Shown here piece after piece: positions 8,969 to 17,050 of a DNA stretch of 64,000 nt. This DNA comes from Flavobacterium oncorhynchi (lineage in GTDB: Bacteria > Bacteroidota > Bacteroidia > Flavobacteriales > Flavobacteriaceae). The DNA lies in contig NZ_MUHA01000022.1 of NCBI RefSeq assembly GCF_002217355.1, positions 22,476-86,475 on the forward strand, in the 5' to 3' direction. Both the position numbers and the translations under genes were made by a program. Below the pieces are notes generated by a model, which saw only the letters and a program-made list of their open reading frames with translations, was not told the origin of the DNA and made no database searches. Numbering within the stretch: position 1 is the stretch's first letter; each line of letters opens with the position of its first letter.

Positions 8969-8976
8969 GATCTTTG
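8969..8976 (+). promoter_or_regulatory. Degenerate -7 element of the YceI/porin operon
   Basis: GATCTTTG, one base from TAnnTTTG. A weak -7 is expected at an activator-dependent promoter. Confidence 0.45.
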
Positions 8977-9061
8977 ATACAAGTTAAAAACAACATTCTT
9001 AATACTAGTATAGAAAACGGCCGACTGATTAACTTATTTTTTACACTAAAAACATGACAAA

Positions 9062-9631
9062 ATGAAAAGCAACAAAATAAAATTATTTGCATTTGTAATT
9101 ATACTCTTTGGAGTTACCACATTTGCTTCAGCACAAAAATCATACACATTAGATACTAAATCAACTTTTGCTGTTGCAGGTACTTCAACTCTTCATGATT
9201 GGGAAATGAAATCAGGTTCAGGGACTGGAACGGCAACTTTAACAATTGCCAATTCAAAACTAACAGATATTGAAGCGTTGTCTGTAACTCTATTAGCAGA
9301 GAGCATTAAAAGTGAGAAAAAAAGCATGGACAAGGTTGCTTATACAACTTTAAAAACGGATAAAAACAAAAACATTAAATATGTTTTAAAATCTGCAGAA
9401 AAAGTAAATGAAACCACTTGGGAATTGACTGGAACGTATACCATTGCTGGAGTAAGTAAAGTTTATAAAACTACGGTTAAAACAACTATTACGAAAGATG
9501 GATTAAACATGCAGGGATCAAACAAAATCACTTTTGCTGATTTTGGAATGAAATCTCCAACTGCAATGCTTGGAACCATTAAAACGGGACAAGATTTAAC
9601 AATAAAATTCAATTTAAACTTTAATTTATAA
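9062..9631 (+). CDS. Exported YceI-family protein (second copy)
   Basis: 189 residues, signal peptide 1-24 (ends TFASAQ), then the YceI fold with STFAVAGTSTLHDWEM near the start and MKSPTAMLGTIKTGQDLTIKF at the end. A paralogue of the upstream gene. It ends only 5 bp before a porin-like outer-membrane protein, which is in turn 11 bp from a third YceI-like gene, so 9062-11651 reads as one operon. The juxtaposition suggests these periplasmic lipid- or quinone-binding-type proteins work with that barrel. Confidence 0.93.
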   Translation: MKSNKIKLFAFVIILFGVTTFASAQKSYTLDTKSTFAVAGTSTLHDWEMKSGSGTGTATLTIANSKLTDIEALSVTLLAESIKSEKKSMDKVAYTTLKTDKNKNIKYVLKSAEKVNETTWELTGTYTIAGVSKVYKTTVKTTITKDGLNMQGSNKITFADFGMKSPTAMLGTIKTGQDLTIKFNLNFNL

Positions 9632-9636
9632 ACGCC

Positions 9637-11088
9637 ATGAAGAAAATTTATATACTCGCAATAACATTAGTCAGCACATTTGCTGTTAATGCACAGGTAA
9701 GTTTTGGAAACATGCAAAACCAAATTTCTAGAGGGAAAGATGGTATTAATGTTTTCGACGTACAGAAAGACACTAGAGAGTTTAAAGGTCTTAGTATTGA
9801 CCTTGGTGGTGCTTTTAACATGGATTTCCAAGCAACAAATTCATTTAACAATCAACCTGCCAGCACTACAACTACGACTAATACAGCTACCGGAACTACT
9901 GTTAGATCAATTACTGGATATCGCTTAATGAATAATGAAAACAATTTTACTCTTCCTGCTGCTGATATGTATATTGGTGCTCAATTGTTTGATGGAGTAA
10001 GAGTAAATTTAGATGTTTATTTAGCTTCAAGACACCACAATGATTCTTATGTAAAAGGTGGATACTTACAAATTGACAAGTTAGACTTCATCAAAAAAGA
10101 CTTTTTAGCTGATGTAATGAAATATGCTACAATTAAAATTGGGCAGATGGAGAACAATTTTGGTGATGCTCACTTCAGAGGTTCTGATAATGGTAATACA
10201 ATCAGAAATGCATTTGTTGGAAACAACATTATGTATTCTTTCACTACAGAAATGGGTATGGAGGTTTACTATAACAGAAAAGGATTGGTTAGTATGTTAG
10301 GTGTTACAAATGGTAATTTAAATCAAAGTAATGAAGAAGTTTTTTACCCTGCTGGACCAAACGCTAATACAACGCACAGCCCTTCAATCTTAGCTAAACT
10401 TGGTTATGATAAACAGCTTAATAAAGATTTAAGAGTAAGACTAACGGGTTCTTATTATCATAATGCAAATCTTGGTAACGCAAACATATATTCTGCTAAT
10501 AGATCAGGATTTGGTTACTGGGGTATATTGAATAATAATCCTTATAAAAACACCATTACTAAAACCGATGCAAATGGTACTGTTATTTCTACGACTACTA
10601 CTGATGTTGCTAGTAGTTTCAGTAAAACATCTACTCCAGAAGCAACGTTCAATCCTAATTTCAAAAATTGGGCTACGACATACATGATTAATCCTTTTGT
10701 AAAATATAAAGGCCTTGAATTCTTTGGAACAATCGAATTAGCTTCAGGAGGTGATAAAGCTGGTACTGACGACAAGCGTACAGCTAATCAATATGCTTCA
10801 GAACTTATTTACAGATTTGGAGAAACTGAACAATTCTACATCGGAGGAAAATACAATACCGTATCTGGAAAACTATCTAATGCTGATGCTAAAAAGGTTA
10901 GTGTAGATAAATTTGAAGCAAGTGCTGGTTGGTTTATGACTAAAAACATTTTAGCTAAATTAAACTACGTTAATCAAAAATATAAAGATTATTCACAATT
11001 TACAGGAGATCCCGCTACTGGAAATCTGAACAACTTTTATGGCGGTAAATTTGAAGGTTTAGTATTCGAAGCTGTAATTGCATTCTAA
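9637..11088 (+). CDS. Outer-membrane porin-like beta-barrel protein
   Basis: 483 residues with a signal peptide at 1-19 (ends TFAVNAQ). The rest is a regular series of amphipathic strands: ADMYIGAQLFDGVRVNLDVYLASR, GQMENNFGDAHFRGSDNG, VSMLGVTNGNLNQ, and YIGGKYNTVSGKL. It ends in VFEAVIAF with the C-terminal aromatic typical of beta-barrel assembly signals. The overall plan resembles OprO/OprP- or DcaP-like porins, but I cannot place it in a named family. Low-complexity Thr stretches near residues 75-90 and 310-325 look like surface loops. It sits inside an operon with exported YceI proteins. The substrate is unknown. Confidence 0.85.
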   Translation: MKKIYILAITLVSTFAVNAQVSFGNMQNQISRGKDGINVFDVQKDTREFKGLSIDLGGAFNMDFQATNSFNNQPASTTTTTNTATGTTVRSITGYRLMNNENNFTLPAADMYIGAQLFDGVRVNLDVYLASRHHNDSYVKGGYLQIDKLDFIKKDFLADVMKYATIKIGQMENNFGDAHFRGSDNGNTIRNAFVGNNIMYSFTTEMGMEVYYNRKGLVSMLGVTNGNLNQSNEEVFYPAGPNANTTHSPSILAKLGYDKQLNKDLRVRLTGSYYHNANLGNANIYSANRSGFGYWGILNNNPYKNTITKTDANGTVISTTTTDVASSFSKTSTPEATFNPNFKNWATTYMINPFVKYKGLEFFGTIELASGGDKAGTDDKRTANQYASELIYRFGETEQFYIGGKYNTVSGKLSNADAKKVSVDKFEASAGWFMTKNILAKLNYVNQKYKDYSQFTGDPATGNLNNFYGGKFEGLVFEAVIAF

Positions 11089-11099
11089 ATATAACAAAA

Positions 11100-11651
11100 A
11101 TGCTTAATAGATTTGTTTTTTTAATACTGGGTTTAGTAATTTTCTTTTTCTTTGGAAGTGCTAAACCCACTTTTTTAGCAGATGATACAACTTTAGTAAT
11201 AAATAAAATTAAAATAGAAATTACAGGATTATCATCTGTTGGCAAGTACAACTGTTCGAATACTTTTTCTATAAAAGATACAGTTTACTTAAACTCAAAC
11301 AAAAAAAACACTTTTAATACCGCTATCAAAATGACAAACTTTGATTGCGGCAATAAAATAATGACAAAAGATTTACAAGGAACTGTTAAGGCTAAAATAT
11401 TCCCTAACAGTACTGTTTGCCTTACCGATATAAAACCTAATGGTAAAAATTATAAATGCAACCTGAACTTTTTTATCACTAATAAAACACTAAAATATAA
11501 AGACTTTGTTTTATACAATGCTGATGATAAAATTCAGGGCACACTTTCTTTAAAATTCTCTGATCTTGAATTAGAACCTCCAGTAAAAATGGCTGGGCTT
11601 ATAAAAGTTAAAGATGATATTGTGATAAACTTTAGTTTGTACAAAAACTAA
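11100..11651 (+). CDS. Divergent YceI-like exported protein
   Basis: 183 residues, N-terminal hydrophobic signal or anchor at 4-22. Pairwise identity to the other YceI proteins is low, but the ending PPVKMAGLIKVKDDIVINFSLYK lines up with PPKAALGVVKTGKDLTVIF of the first copy, and a GLSSVGKYNCSNTF motif occupies the place of GTSTVHDW. It has four cysteines (in KYNCSN, FDCGN, TVCLTD and YKCNLN) absent from the others, suggesting two disulfides or a different ligand. Last gene of the 9062-11651 operon, 11 bp after the porin-like gene. Assignment is by pattern and context. Confidence 0.8.
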   Translation: MLNRFVFLILGLVIFFFFGSAKPTFLADDTTLVINKIKIEITGLSSVGKYNCSNTFSIKDTVYLNSNKKNTFNTAIKMTNFDCGNKIMTKDLQGTVKAKIFPNSTVCLTDIKPNGKNYKCNLNFFITNKTLKYKDFVLYNADDKIQGTLSLKFSDLELEPPVKMAGLIKVKDDIVINFSLYKN

Positions 11652-11702
11652 CTCGCAATTGTCATTAAAAAAAATTGCATCGGCTGATCAAAATTTAAAA
11701 AT

Positions 11703-11718
11703 TTGGCACGAGAATTGT
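11703..11718 (+). promoter_or_regulatory. Sigma-54 (RpoN) -24/-12 promoter
   Basis: TTGGCACG-AGAA-TTGT, which matches the sigma-54 consensus TTGGCACG-N4-TTGC at all but the last base and keeps the GG-N10-G[C/T] geometry. It lies 116 bases before the ATG of the small lipoprotein, implying a leader of roughly 100 nt and dependence on an RpoN activator. The only such site I found between genes here. Confidence 0.72.
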
Positions 11719-11833
11719 CTTGCACTCAAAAGAAAATATAATCTTACAAAGCGCGCAATCATTTTAAAATTTGTATTTTTATTATTCCACTTTATGACGT
11801 TTTAAAATTTTTAACCTAAAAAGACAATTTATT

Positions 11834-12199
11834 ATGAAAAAACAAATTTTAACTTTAGCTGTAATTGCATTATTAACATTCGCGGTACAATCATGCGAAA
11901 AGAAAGAGCCAAAACCGGCAGAAGATGAATTAACTCTTGGAAACAAAGTTGACTCTTTAACAACTGATATTAAAGAAGTAAAAGACAGCGCTGTTACTAA
12001 AACAGAAAAAGCGGCTGAAGATGTAAAAGATGCTACTAAAAAAGCTGCCGACGATGTTGAAACTGCTGCTAAAAAAACAGCTGCTGATGTAAAAGATGCC
12101 ACTAAAAAAGGTGCTGAAAAAGTAGAAAATGCTGCTAAAGCTGCTAAAGACGGAACTGTAAAAACAGCTAAAGAAGTAAATGACGCTTTGAAAAAATAA
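11834..12199 (+). CDS. Small LEA-like repetitive lipoprotein
   Basis: 121 residues. Lipobox AVQSC with Cys 21, then an acidic linker and, from residue 45, an amphipathic helix made of imperfect 11-residue units: EDVKDATKKAA, ADVKDATKKGA, EKVENAAKAAK. Such Ala/Lys/Asp repeats resemble late-embryogenesis-abundant and apolipoprotein-type helices, seen in bacterial stress and envelope proteins. It follows a sigma-54 promoter and ends at its own terminator, so it is monocistronic. I infer a stress- or nutrient-induced envelope protectant; this is not demonstrated. Confidence 0.85.
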   Translation: MKKQILTLAVIALLTFAVQSCEKKEPKPAEDELTLGNKVDSLTTDIKEVKDSAVTKTEKAAEDVKDATKKAADDVETAAKKTAADVKDATKKGAEKVENAAKAAKDGTVKTAKEVNDALKK

Positions 12200-12222
12200 T
12201 TTTCATCTCGAAATTAATATTG

Positions 12223-12252
12223 AAACCATTCGTTTACACGAATGGTTTTTTT
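12223..12252 (+). terminator. Terminator after the LEA-like lipoprotein gene
   Basis: AAACCATTCGT, loop TTAC, ACGAATGGTTT, then a T-run. Confidence 0.88.
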
Positions 12253-12280
12253 ATGCAAAATAGTAAGCAGATATTTTTTG

Positions 12281-12288
12281 TATTTTTG
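12281..12288 (+). promoter_or_regulatory. -7 promoter element of the O-methyltransferase gene
   Basis: TATTTTTG, an exact TAnnTTTG match, 23 bases before the ATG at 12312. Confidence 0.6.
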
Positions 12289-12311
12289 CTTTAAATTAGA
12301 ACAAACACAAG

Positions 12312-12953
12312 ATGCATTTTATTTCACAAGATCTAGAAGATTATATCGAACAACATTCTGAAAACGAACCAGAATTACTGGCGAAACTCAATAAAGAAAC
12401 GTATCAGAAAATACTTTTACCGCGAATGCTGAGCGGGCATTTTCAAGGCCGTGTTTTGAGTATGCTCTCTAAATTGATCCGTCCGGTTAATATTCTTGAA
12501 ATTGGAACTTACACGGGGTATGCCGCTTTATGCTTGTGCGAAGGAATGCAGGAAAACGGACAATTGCATACTATTGATATTAAAGAAGAATTAATTGATT
12601 TTCAGCGTAAATATTTTGATGCATCTCCTTGGGGAAACCAAATTTTTCAGCATTTAGGAGAAGCAATTGATATTATTCCCACTTTAGATGTAAAGTTTGA
12701 TTTAGTTTTTATTGATGCTGATAAAGAAAACTATCTTAATTACTGGGAAATGATAGTACCAAAAATGAATAAAGGCGGTATTATTTTATCAGATAATGTT
12801 TTATGGAGCGGTAAAGTACTAGAACCCGTTCATCCTAATGATGTGAGTACAAAAGTGCTTTTAGAATATAATCTACACTTAAAAAATGATCCAAGAGTAG
12901 AAACGGTTTTACTACCAATTCGTGATGGATTGACGGTTTCGAGAGTATTGTAG
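12312..12953 (+). CDS. SAM-dependent O-methyltransferase (family 3, catechol/caffeoyl-CoA type)
   Basis: 213 residues, the usual size of Methyltransf_3 proteins. The SAM-binding motif ILEIGTYTGYAALCL is at about 61-75, followed by the acidic strand LHTIDIKEE. The family motif DLVFIDADKENYLNYWEMI supplies the metal-binding aspartate and is followed by GGIILSDNVLWSGKV. The C-terminus LLPIRDGLTVSRVL is typical. A divalent-cation-dependent methyltransferase of a small catechol-like substrate is expected; the substrate is unknown. It has its own promoter and no operon partners. Confidence 0.94.
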   Translation: MHFISQDLEDYIEQHSENEPELLAKLNKETYQKILLPRMLSGHFQGRVLSMLSKLIRPVNILEIGTYTGYAALCLCEGMQENGQLHTIDIKEELIDFQRKYFDASPWGNQIFQHLGEAIDIIPTLDVKFDLVFIDADKENYLNYWEMIVPKMNKGGIILSDNVLWSGKVLEPVHPNDVSTKVLLEYNLHLKNDPRVETVLLPIRDGLTVSRVL

Positions 12954-12967
12954 ATTTTTTAGCTTCT

Positions 12968-13209
12968 AAGATTCTGAGGTGCTTAGGTACTAAGGGTTTT
13001 AAACCTAAAATTATATTATTACTGAATTGCCTCTAGCTTTAGCTGGAGATATATAGAGTTTAAAAGTAAAAAAGGCTTTAGCCAAAATACTGCTGAGTAT
13101 TTGGCTAAAGCCTTTTTATTTTTCTCCATAAAAAAACCTCCAGTTAAAACCGGAGGCAATTTATAAAATCTATATTAAAACCCTTAGTACCTAAGCACCT
13201 CAGAATCTT
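12968..13209. repeat. Triple-nested palindromic intergenic element
   Basis: The outer arms are a perfect 34-bp inverted repeat (12968-13001 and 13176-13209). Inside it an imperfect pair begins ATTGCCTC (13024 region) and ends GAGGCAAT (13153-13161). The core hairpin is AAAAAGGCTTTAGCC...GGCTAAAGCCTTTTT (about 13068-13119) and also works as a bidirectional terminator for the convergent genes. Words from the outer arm (CTTAGAATCTCAGCATCTTA) recur at 61834-61870, so this is a dispersed family. Confidence 0.85.
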
Positions 13210-13226
13210 AGCATCTTAAAATAAAT

Positions 13227-13790
13227 CTATCCTGGAAAATATTGCGGTTTTAATCTTCGGTAAGCTAAATAAATCAAGAAACCAAAAAGAGCTCCAAAGA
13301 AATACCCCGTTAGAATATCACCTGGATAATGCAATCCTAAATAAATTCGGCTGTAAGCAAAAACTAAAGGCCATAAGAACAAGAAGCCTAAATACTTGAA
13401 ATGGCGTTTTAAAACCAAATACAAGAAAGTAGCAACTGCCATTGTGTTTGCTGCGTGTCCTGAGAAAAAGCTGAATGATTTTCTAACCTGAACAACTCTA
13501 ATAATTGAATTGATATTAGGATTATTACAAGGACGTAAACGCTGAAATGTATGTTTGAATAAATTAGTAGTTTGATCTGTAAACGCAATTAAAACTGCAA
13601 TAAAAAGCAGTAAATACAAGGTTTGCTTTCCTCCAATTTTTTTATAAATAAGATAAAACATTAATAAAAATAATGGAGTCCAATACAATTGATTGGTAAT
13701 AATCAGCCAAAGTTTATCGTAAGTTTCAGAACCAAGTCCGTTTAGATATACTAATAAATTTACATCTAATTCTTGTATTTTTTCAAGCAT
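13227..13790 (-). CDS. PAP2-family membrane phosphatase
   Basis: A 187-residue integral-membrane acid phosphatase of the PAP2 superfamily, which dephosphorylates lipid phosphates such as undecaprenyl diphosphate or phosphatidic acid derivatives. All three signature motifs are visible: KHTFQRLRP (KX6RP), SFFSGHAAN (PSGH-like, first Ser replaced by Phe-Ser) and SRIYLGLHYPGDI (SRX5HX3D). About five hydrophobic segments are present. The stop is one base from the tatA start, so the two are probably co-transcribed. Confidence 0.93.
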   Translation of the reverse strand: MLEKIQELDVNLLVYLNGLGSETYDKLWLIITNQLYWTPLFLLMFYLIYKKIGGKQTLYLLLFIAVLIAFTDQTTNLFKHTFQRLRPCNNPNINSIIRVVQVRKSFSFFSGHAANTMAVATFLYLVLKRHFKYLGFLFLWPLVFAYSRIYLGLHYPGDILTGYFFGALFGFLIYLAYRRLKPQYFPG

Positions 13791-13791
13791 A

Positions 13792-14139
13792 TTATCTTTG
13801 ACGTTTTACTGGTCCTGAAATTGAATCTATATCTTCTTTTACTTTATCGATTTCTGTTGCTGTATCTCCAAGCAGATTACCAGTATCTCCTAATATATTT
13901 GATTTCGCATCATTTATCTGCGCATTAATATTACCTGTTATATCAGTCAAAGACTTTGCATCAAGTCCATTAGCTTCAGCTCCTTTTTGAATTTCACTTT
14001 TAATATCGTTGGTTGCATTTTTTAACTGAGCCATTGCTTTACCCATAGTACGAGCAATTTCAGGCACTTTATCAGAACCAAAAAGCATTAAAACTATAAA
14101 CAGTATGAAAATTAATTCTCCTCCTCCTATACCAAACAT
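13792..14139 (-). CDS. tatA: Twin-arginine translocase subunit TatA/TatE
   Basis: A component of the Tat pore that exports folded proteins. The frame opens at 14163, but that ATG lies within the -7 element (14161-14168). The next Met, at 14139, gives the classical start MFGIGGGELIFILFIVLMLFG, so I use it (115 residues). One transmembrane helix at 6-22, the hinge FG at 21-22 and the amphipathic helix SDKVPEIARTMGKAMAQLKNATND are diagnostic. The polar tail is longer than in E. coli TatA. No tatC lies in this window. Confidence 0.94.
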   Translation of the reverse strand: MFGIGGGELIFILFIVLMLFGSDKVPEIARTMGKAMAQLKNATNDIKSEIQKGAEANGLDAKSLTDITGNINAQINDAKSNILGDTGNLLGDTATEIDKVKEDIDSISGPVKRQR

Positions 14140-14160
14140 AACTTTTATTTTTGTGTGCCA

Positions 14161-14168
14161 CAAAGATA
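14161..14168 (-). promoter_or_regulatory. -7 promoter element of tatA
   Basis: Minus-strand TATCTTTG, an exact TAnnTTTG match. It overlaps the alternative upstream ATG and so excludes it. Confidence 0.7.
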
Positions 14169-14208
14169 TTAAATTTTGCAGCTTGCCGTTTTAAAATTTC
14201 CTTAAAAA

Positions 14209-14236
14209 AAAAGACTCTTTTCAGAGTCTTTTAGCT
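14209..14236. terminator. Terminator after the M1 peptidase gene
   Basis: AAAAGACTCT, loop TTTC, AGAGTCTTTT, with A and T runs on both sides. It ends the leftward 19256-14243 operon. Confidence 0.85.
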
Positions 14237-14242
14237 TTATTC

Positions 14243-16480
14243 TTAGTCAAACTTTGACTTTTGTTCTATTTTTGGCCAAGAATTATTCGTTACATCAATA
14301 TCAGCGGTTAATAATTTTGGATCTATCTGAATACTTTTTATTGCTTTTGAAACTGCATAAACTTTCTTAGCTGTATCATTGTTTTTTCTCCAAATTTGCG
14401 CAGGATATTTGTAATTATCTTTTGTACCATCTTCATAAGTTATTTCAACAAGAATTGGCATAATCATACCTCCCGGTTTATTAAACTCAACTTCATAAAA
14501 ATACTTAGGCGATTTTATGCTTGCTTTTTCTTCAGCAGTAAATGTTTGATCAACATAATCTGCTAGAGGCTTAATATCCTCAACATCTAATGCTTTTTTC
14601 TTAGAAGAACTTACCTCTGCATTATCTCCTGAGACTAAATATACAAAAGGACCTTTTTCAAAACCAAAACGGCCTTTTCTAACTTTTACATCTTTAATAT
14701 CTGCCGTTGGCGTATCAGAAACGTAATATTGTTTAACATCTTTAATTCCGATGTCTACAAAATCAGTTGAATAAAACCAACCTCTAAAGAACCAATCTAA
14801 ATCTACAGCCGAAGCATCTTCCATTGTTCTAAAGAAATCTTCAGGAGTTGGGTGTTTAAATTTCCATCTGTTTGCATACGTTTTAAAAGCATAATCAAAC
14901 AGCTCTCTTCCCATAACAACTTCTCTTAAAATATTAAGACCTGTTGCAGGTTTTCCGTAAGCGTTATTTCCAAATTGGTGAATTGTCTCAGAGTTAGACA
15001 TAATTGGCTCTAAAAACTTTTGATCGCCGCTCATGTAAGGAACAATATTTTTTGCAGGTCCACGTCTTGATGGAAAGTTTGGATCTAATTCCTGTTCAGC
15101 CAAATATTCTAAAAACGAGTTTAAACCTTCATCCATCCAAGTCCATTGACGCTCATCTGAGTTTACAATCATTGGAAAAAAGTTGTGGCCAACTTCATGA
15201 ATAACCACACCAATCATTCCGTTTTTAACCTCTTTACTAGTCACCCCGTTTTCATCAGGACGCCCATAATTCCAACAAATCATTGGATATTCCATACCTT
15301 GATCCTCTGCAGAAACTGATACTGCTTTTGGATAAGGATAATCAAAAGTATGTGATGAATAACTTCTTAAAGTATGTGCAACGGTCATTGTAGAAGTTTC
15401 TCCCCAAAGCGGATTTGATTCTTTTGGATAAACAGACTCTGCCATTACAATTTTATTGTTCAATTTTACAGCCATTGCATCATAAATGAATTTTCTTGAA
15501 GATGCAATTCCGAAATCACGAACATTTTTAGCGCTGAATTTCCAAGTTTTTTTCTTTTCAGAAAATCCTTTTTCAGCGACTTCGGCTTCGGCTTGTGTAA
15601 CAATTACAACAGGTTTGTCAAATGATTTTTGAGCCTGTTCGTAACGTTTAACTTGCTCAGCTGTAAAAACTTCACTTCTATTTGTTAGCTCTCCAGTGGC
15701 ATCAATTATATGATCTGCAGGAACTGTAATATTTACATCAAAATTCCCAAAAGGCAGTGCAAATTCGCCACTTCCCCAAAACTGCATATTCTGCCAGCCT
15801 TCAACATCATTATATACCGCCATTCTTGGGTAAAACTGCGCAATTACATATAGTTTATTACCATCTTTTTCAAACAATTCATAACCTGAACGTCCGCCTT
15901 CTTTTCTGTAATTATTAATGTTGTACCACCATTTTACTGAAAATACAATTTTCTCTCCTGGTTTTAAAGGCGAAACCAAATTAATTCGCATCATAGTTTC
16001 ATTGATCGTATAAGACATTGCATTTCCTTTTGCATCTTTTACTTGTTCAATATTAAAACCACGTTCTAAATTTTTCTTTAAATATTTAGTAGAAAAACCT
16101 TCAAGCGGTAAAACTTGATTAATTTTTTCACCTTCAGCCAATGAAGTCTGTGTGTTAGCTTTAGCCTGATTTTGATCTAACTGCACCCATAAATACTCTA
16201 AACTATCTGGTGAATTGTTAGAATAAGTAATCGTTTCATAACCACTTAATTTTGAATTTTTATCATCTAATTCAATATCAATTTTATAATCTGCCTGCTG
16301 CTGATAGTATGCTGGTCCGGGCGCACCAGATGCTGTACGAAACATATTAGGTGTTGCCAGCAAATCGTACATCTGGCTAAACTTATTTGTATCGTATTTG
16401 CCTTGTTGTCTAGGTGCTGTTCCTTTTTCCTGAGCAATTAACATGGCAGGAAAAATTAATAATAATGAAAGTTTTTTCAT
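14243..16480 (-). CDS. Exported M1-family zinc metallopeptidase (aminopeptidase)
   Basis: 745 residues with a signal peptide (MKKLSLLLIFPAMLIAQ). Zinc site HEVGH at 428-432 with the third ligand E451 in WMDEGLNSFLEY (HEXXH-X18-E), as in M1 gluzincins. The N-terminal beta domain precedes it and a further domain follows. The usual GAMEN exopeptidase motif is replaced by DQGMEYPMICW, a variant seen in the Bacteroidota periplasmic branch. Last gene of a leftward cluster with three CarboxypepD_reg-like proteins and a DUF6702 protein; 66 bp separate it from the latter. The substrate is unknown, probably peptides in the envelope. Confidence 0.93.
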   Translation of the reverse strand: MKKLSLLLIFPAMLIAQEKGTAPRQQGKYDTNKFSQMYDLLATPNMFRTASGAPGPAYYQQQADYKIDIELDDKNSKLSGYETITYSNNSPDSLEYLWVQLDQNQAKANTQTSLAEGEKINQVLPLEGFSTKYLKKNLERGFNIEQVKDAKGNAMSYTINETMMRINLVSPLKPGEKIVFSVKWWYNINNYRKEGGRSGYELFEKDGNKLYVIAQFYPRMAVYNDVEGWQNMQFWGSGEFALPFGNFDVNITVPADHIIDATGELTNRSEVFTAEQVKRYEQAQKSFDKPVVIVTQAEAEVAEKGFSEKKKTWKFSAKNVRDFGIASSRKFIYDAMAVKLNNKIVMAESVYPKESNPLWGETSTMTVAHTLRSYSSHTFDYPYPKAVSVSAEDQGMEYPMICWNYGRPDENGVTSKEVKNGMIGVVIHEVGHNFFPMIVNSDERQWTWMDEGLNSFLEYLAEQELDPNFPSRRGPAKNIVPYMSGDQKFLEPIMSNSETIHQFGNNAYGKPATGLNILREVVMGRELFDYAFKTYANRWKFKHPTPEDFFRTMEDASAVDLDWFFRGWFYSTDFVDIGIKDVKQYYVSDTPTADIKDVKVRKGRFGFEKGPFVYLVSGDNAEVSSSKKKALDVEDIKPLADYVDQTFTAEEKASIKSPKYFYEVEFNKPGGMIMPILVEITYEDGTKDNYKYPAQIWRKNNDTAKKVYAVSKAIKSIQIDPKLLTADIDVTNNSWPKIEQKSKFD

Positions 16481-16546
16481 AAAAATTTAATGGTAATTTT
16501 ATCTGGGTGTGAAAATAATAATTAATATACTCATTTAACTTATAAA

Positions 16547-17050
16547 TTAGTATTTTAACAATTCTTTCCTTGAAGATCCTGTAAAAAGCACACTCCTTTT
16601 AGTTCCAAATGCTGTAATATGTGTAATATTCTGCTGTTCAGCATTCCAATCGACCAAAATGGTATTTACAATTTCGATTGTCTTAAACTTTTCAACATCT
16701 TTTATTCTCGAATAACACACCAAAACATCACCTTCAACCTCTTTAGACAAAAAGACAACTGGTTTTGTTTGTCCGTTTACTTTAATCGTAAAATTTTCAG
16801 AAAGATATTTTTTAAGCAAATCAGCATCCGCAGGAGTTTCACGCTCTGTACCTACAAATGTTTTTTTATGGTACTTTTTCTCCATACCATTATTCAAATC
16901 ATCAATAAAAATTCGAGATGTAATTTGAATCATTTTTTTTTCTGCCGCATATTCAACCTGAAAAACACCTACATAAAACTTATGAAAGGCAAAAGCCGAA
17001 AGCGAAAGAAATAATAACCCAAGTAAAGGATAAACGAACCTTTTTTTCAT
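16547..17050 (-). CDS. DUF6702-family protein
   Basis: 167 residues: a signal/anchor MKKRFVYPLLGLLFLSLSAFAFHKFYVG, then a single domain with YAAEKKMIQITSRIFIDDLNNGMEKKY and the end NTILVDWNAEQQNITHITAFGTKRSVLFT, which I recognise as the DUF6702 family common beside M1 peptidases in Flavobacteriia. Its start overlaps the stop of the upstream CarboxypepD_reg-like gene by one base, indicating translational coupling. Function unknown. Confidence 0.85.
   Translation of the reverse strand: MKKRFVYPLLGLLFLSLSAFAFHKFYVGVFQVEYAAEKKMIQITSRIFIDDLNNGMEKKYHKKTFVGTERETPADADLLKKYLSENFTIKVNGQTKPVVFLSKEVEGDVLVCYSRIKDVEKFKTIEIVNTILVDWNAEQQNITHITAFGTKRSVLFTGSSRKELLKY

Larger units (their letters stand above)
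8742..9061. other. Intergenic region with the promoter of the YceI/porin operon
   Basis: It contains an FNR-like box (8934-8945) and a degenerate -7 element (8969-8976). I see no ORF with coding character; an antisense frame ending here overlaps the yceI gene and is a shadow. The rest of the region shows nothing recognisable. Confidence 0.6.
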
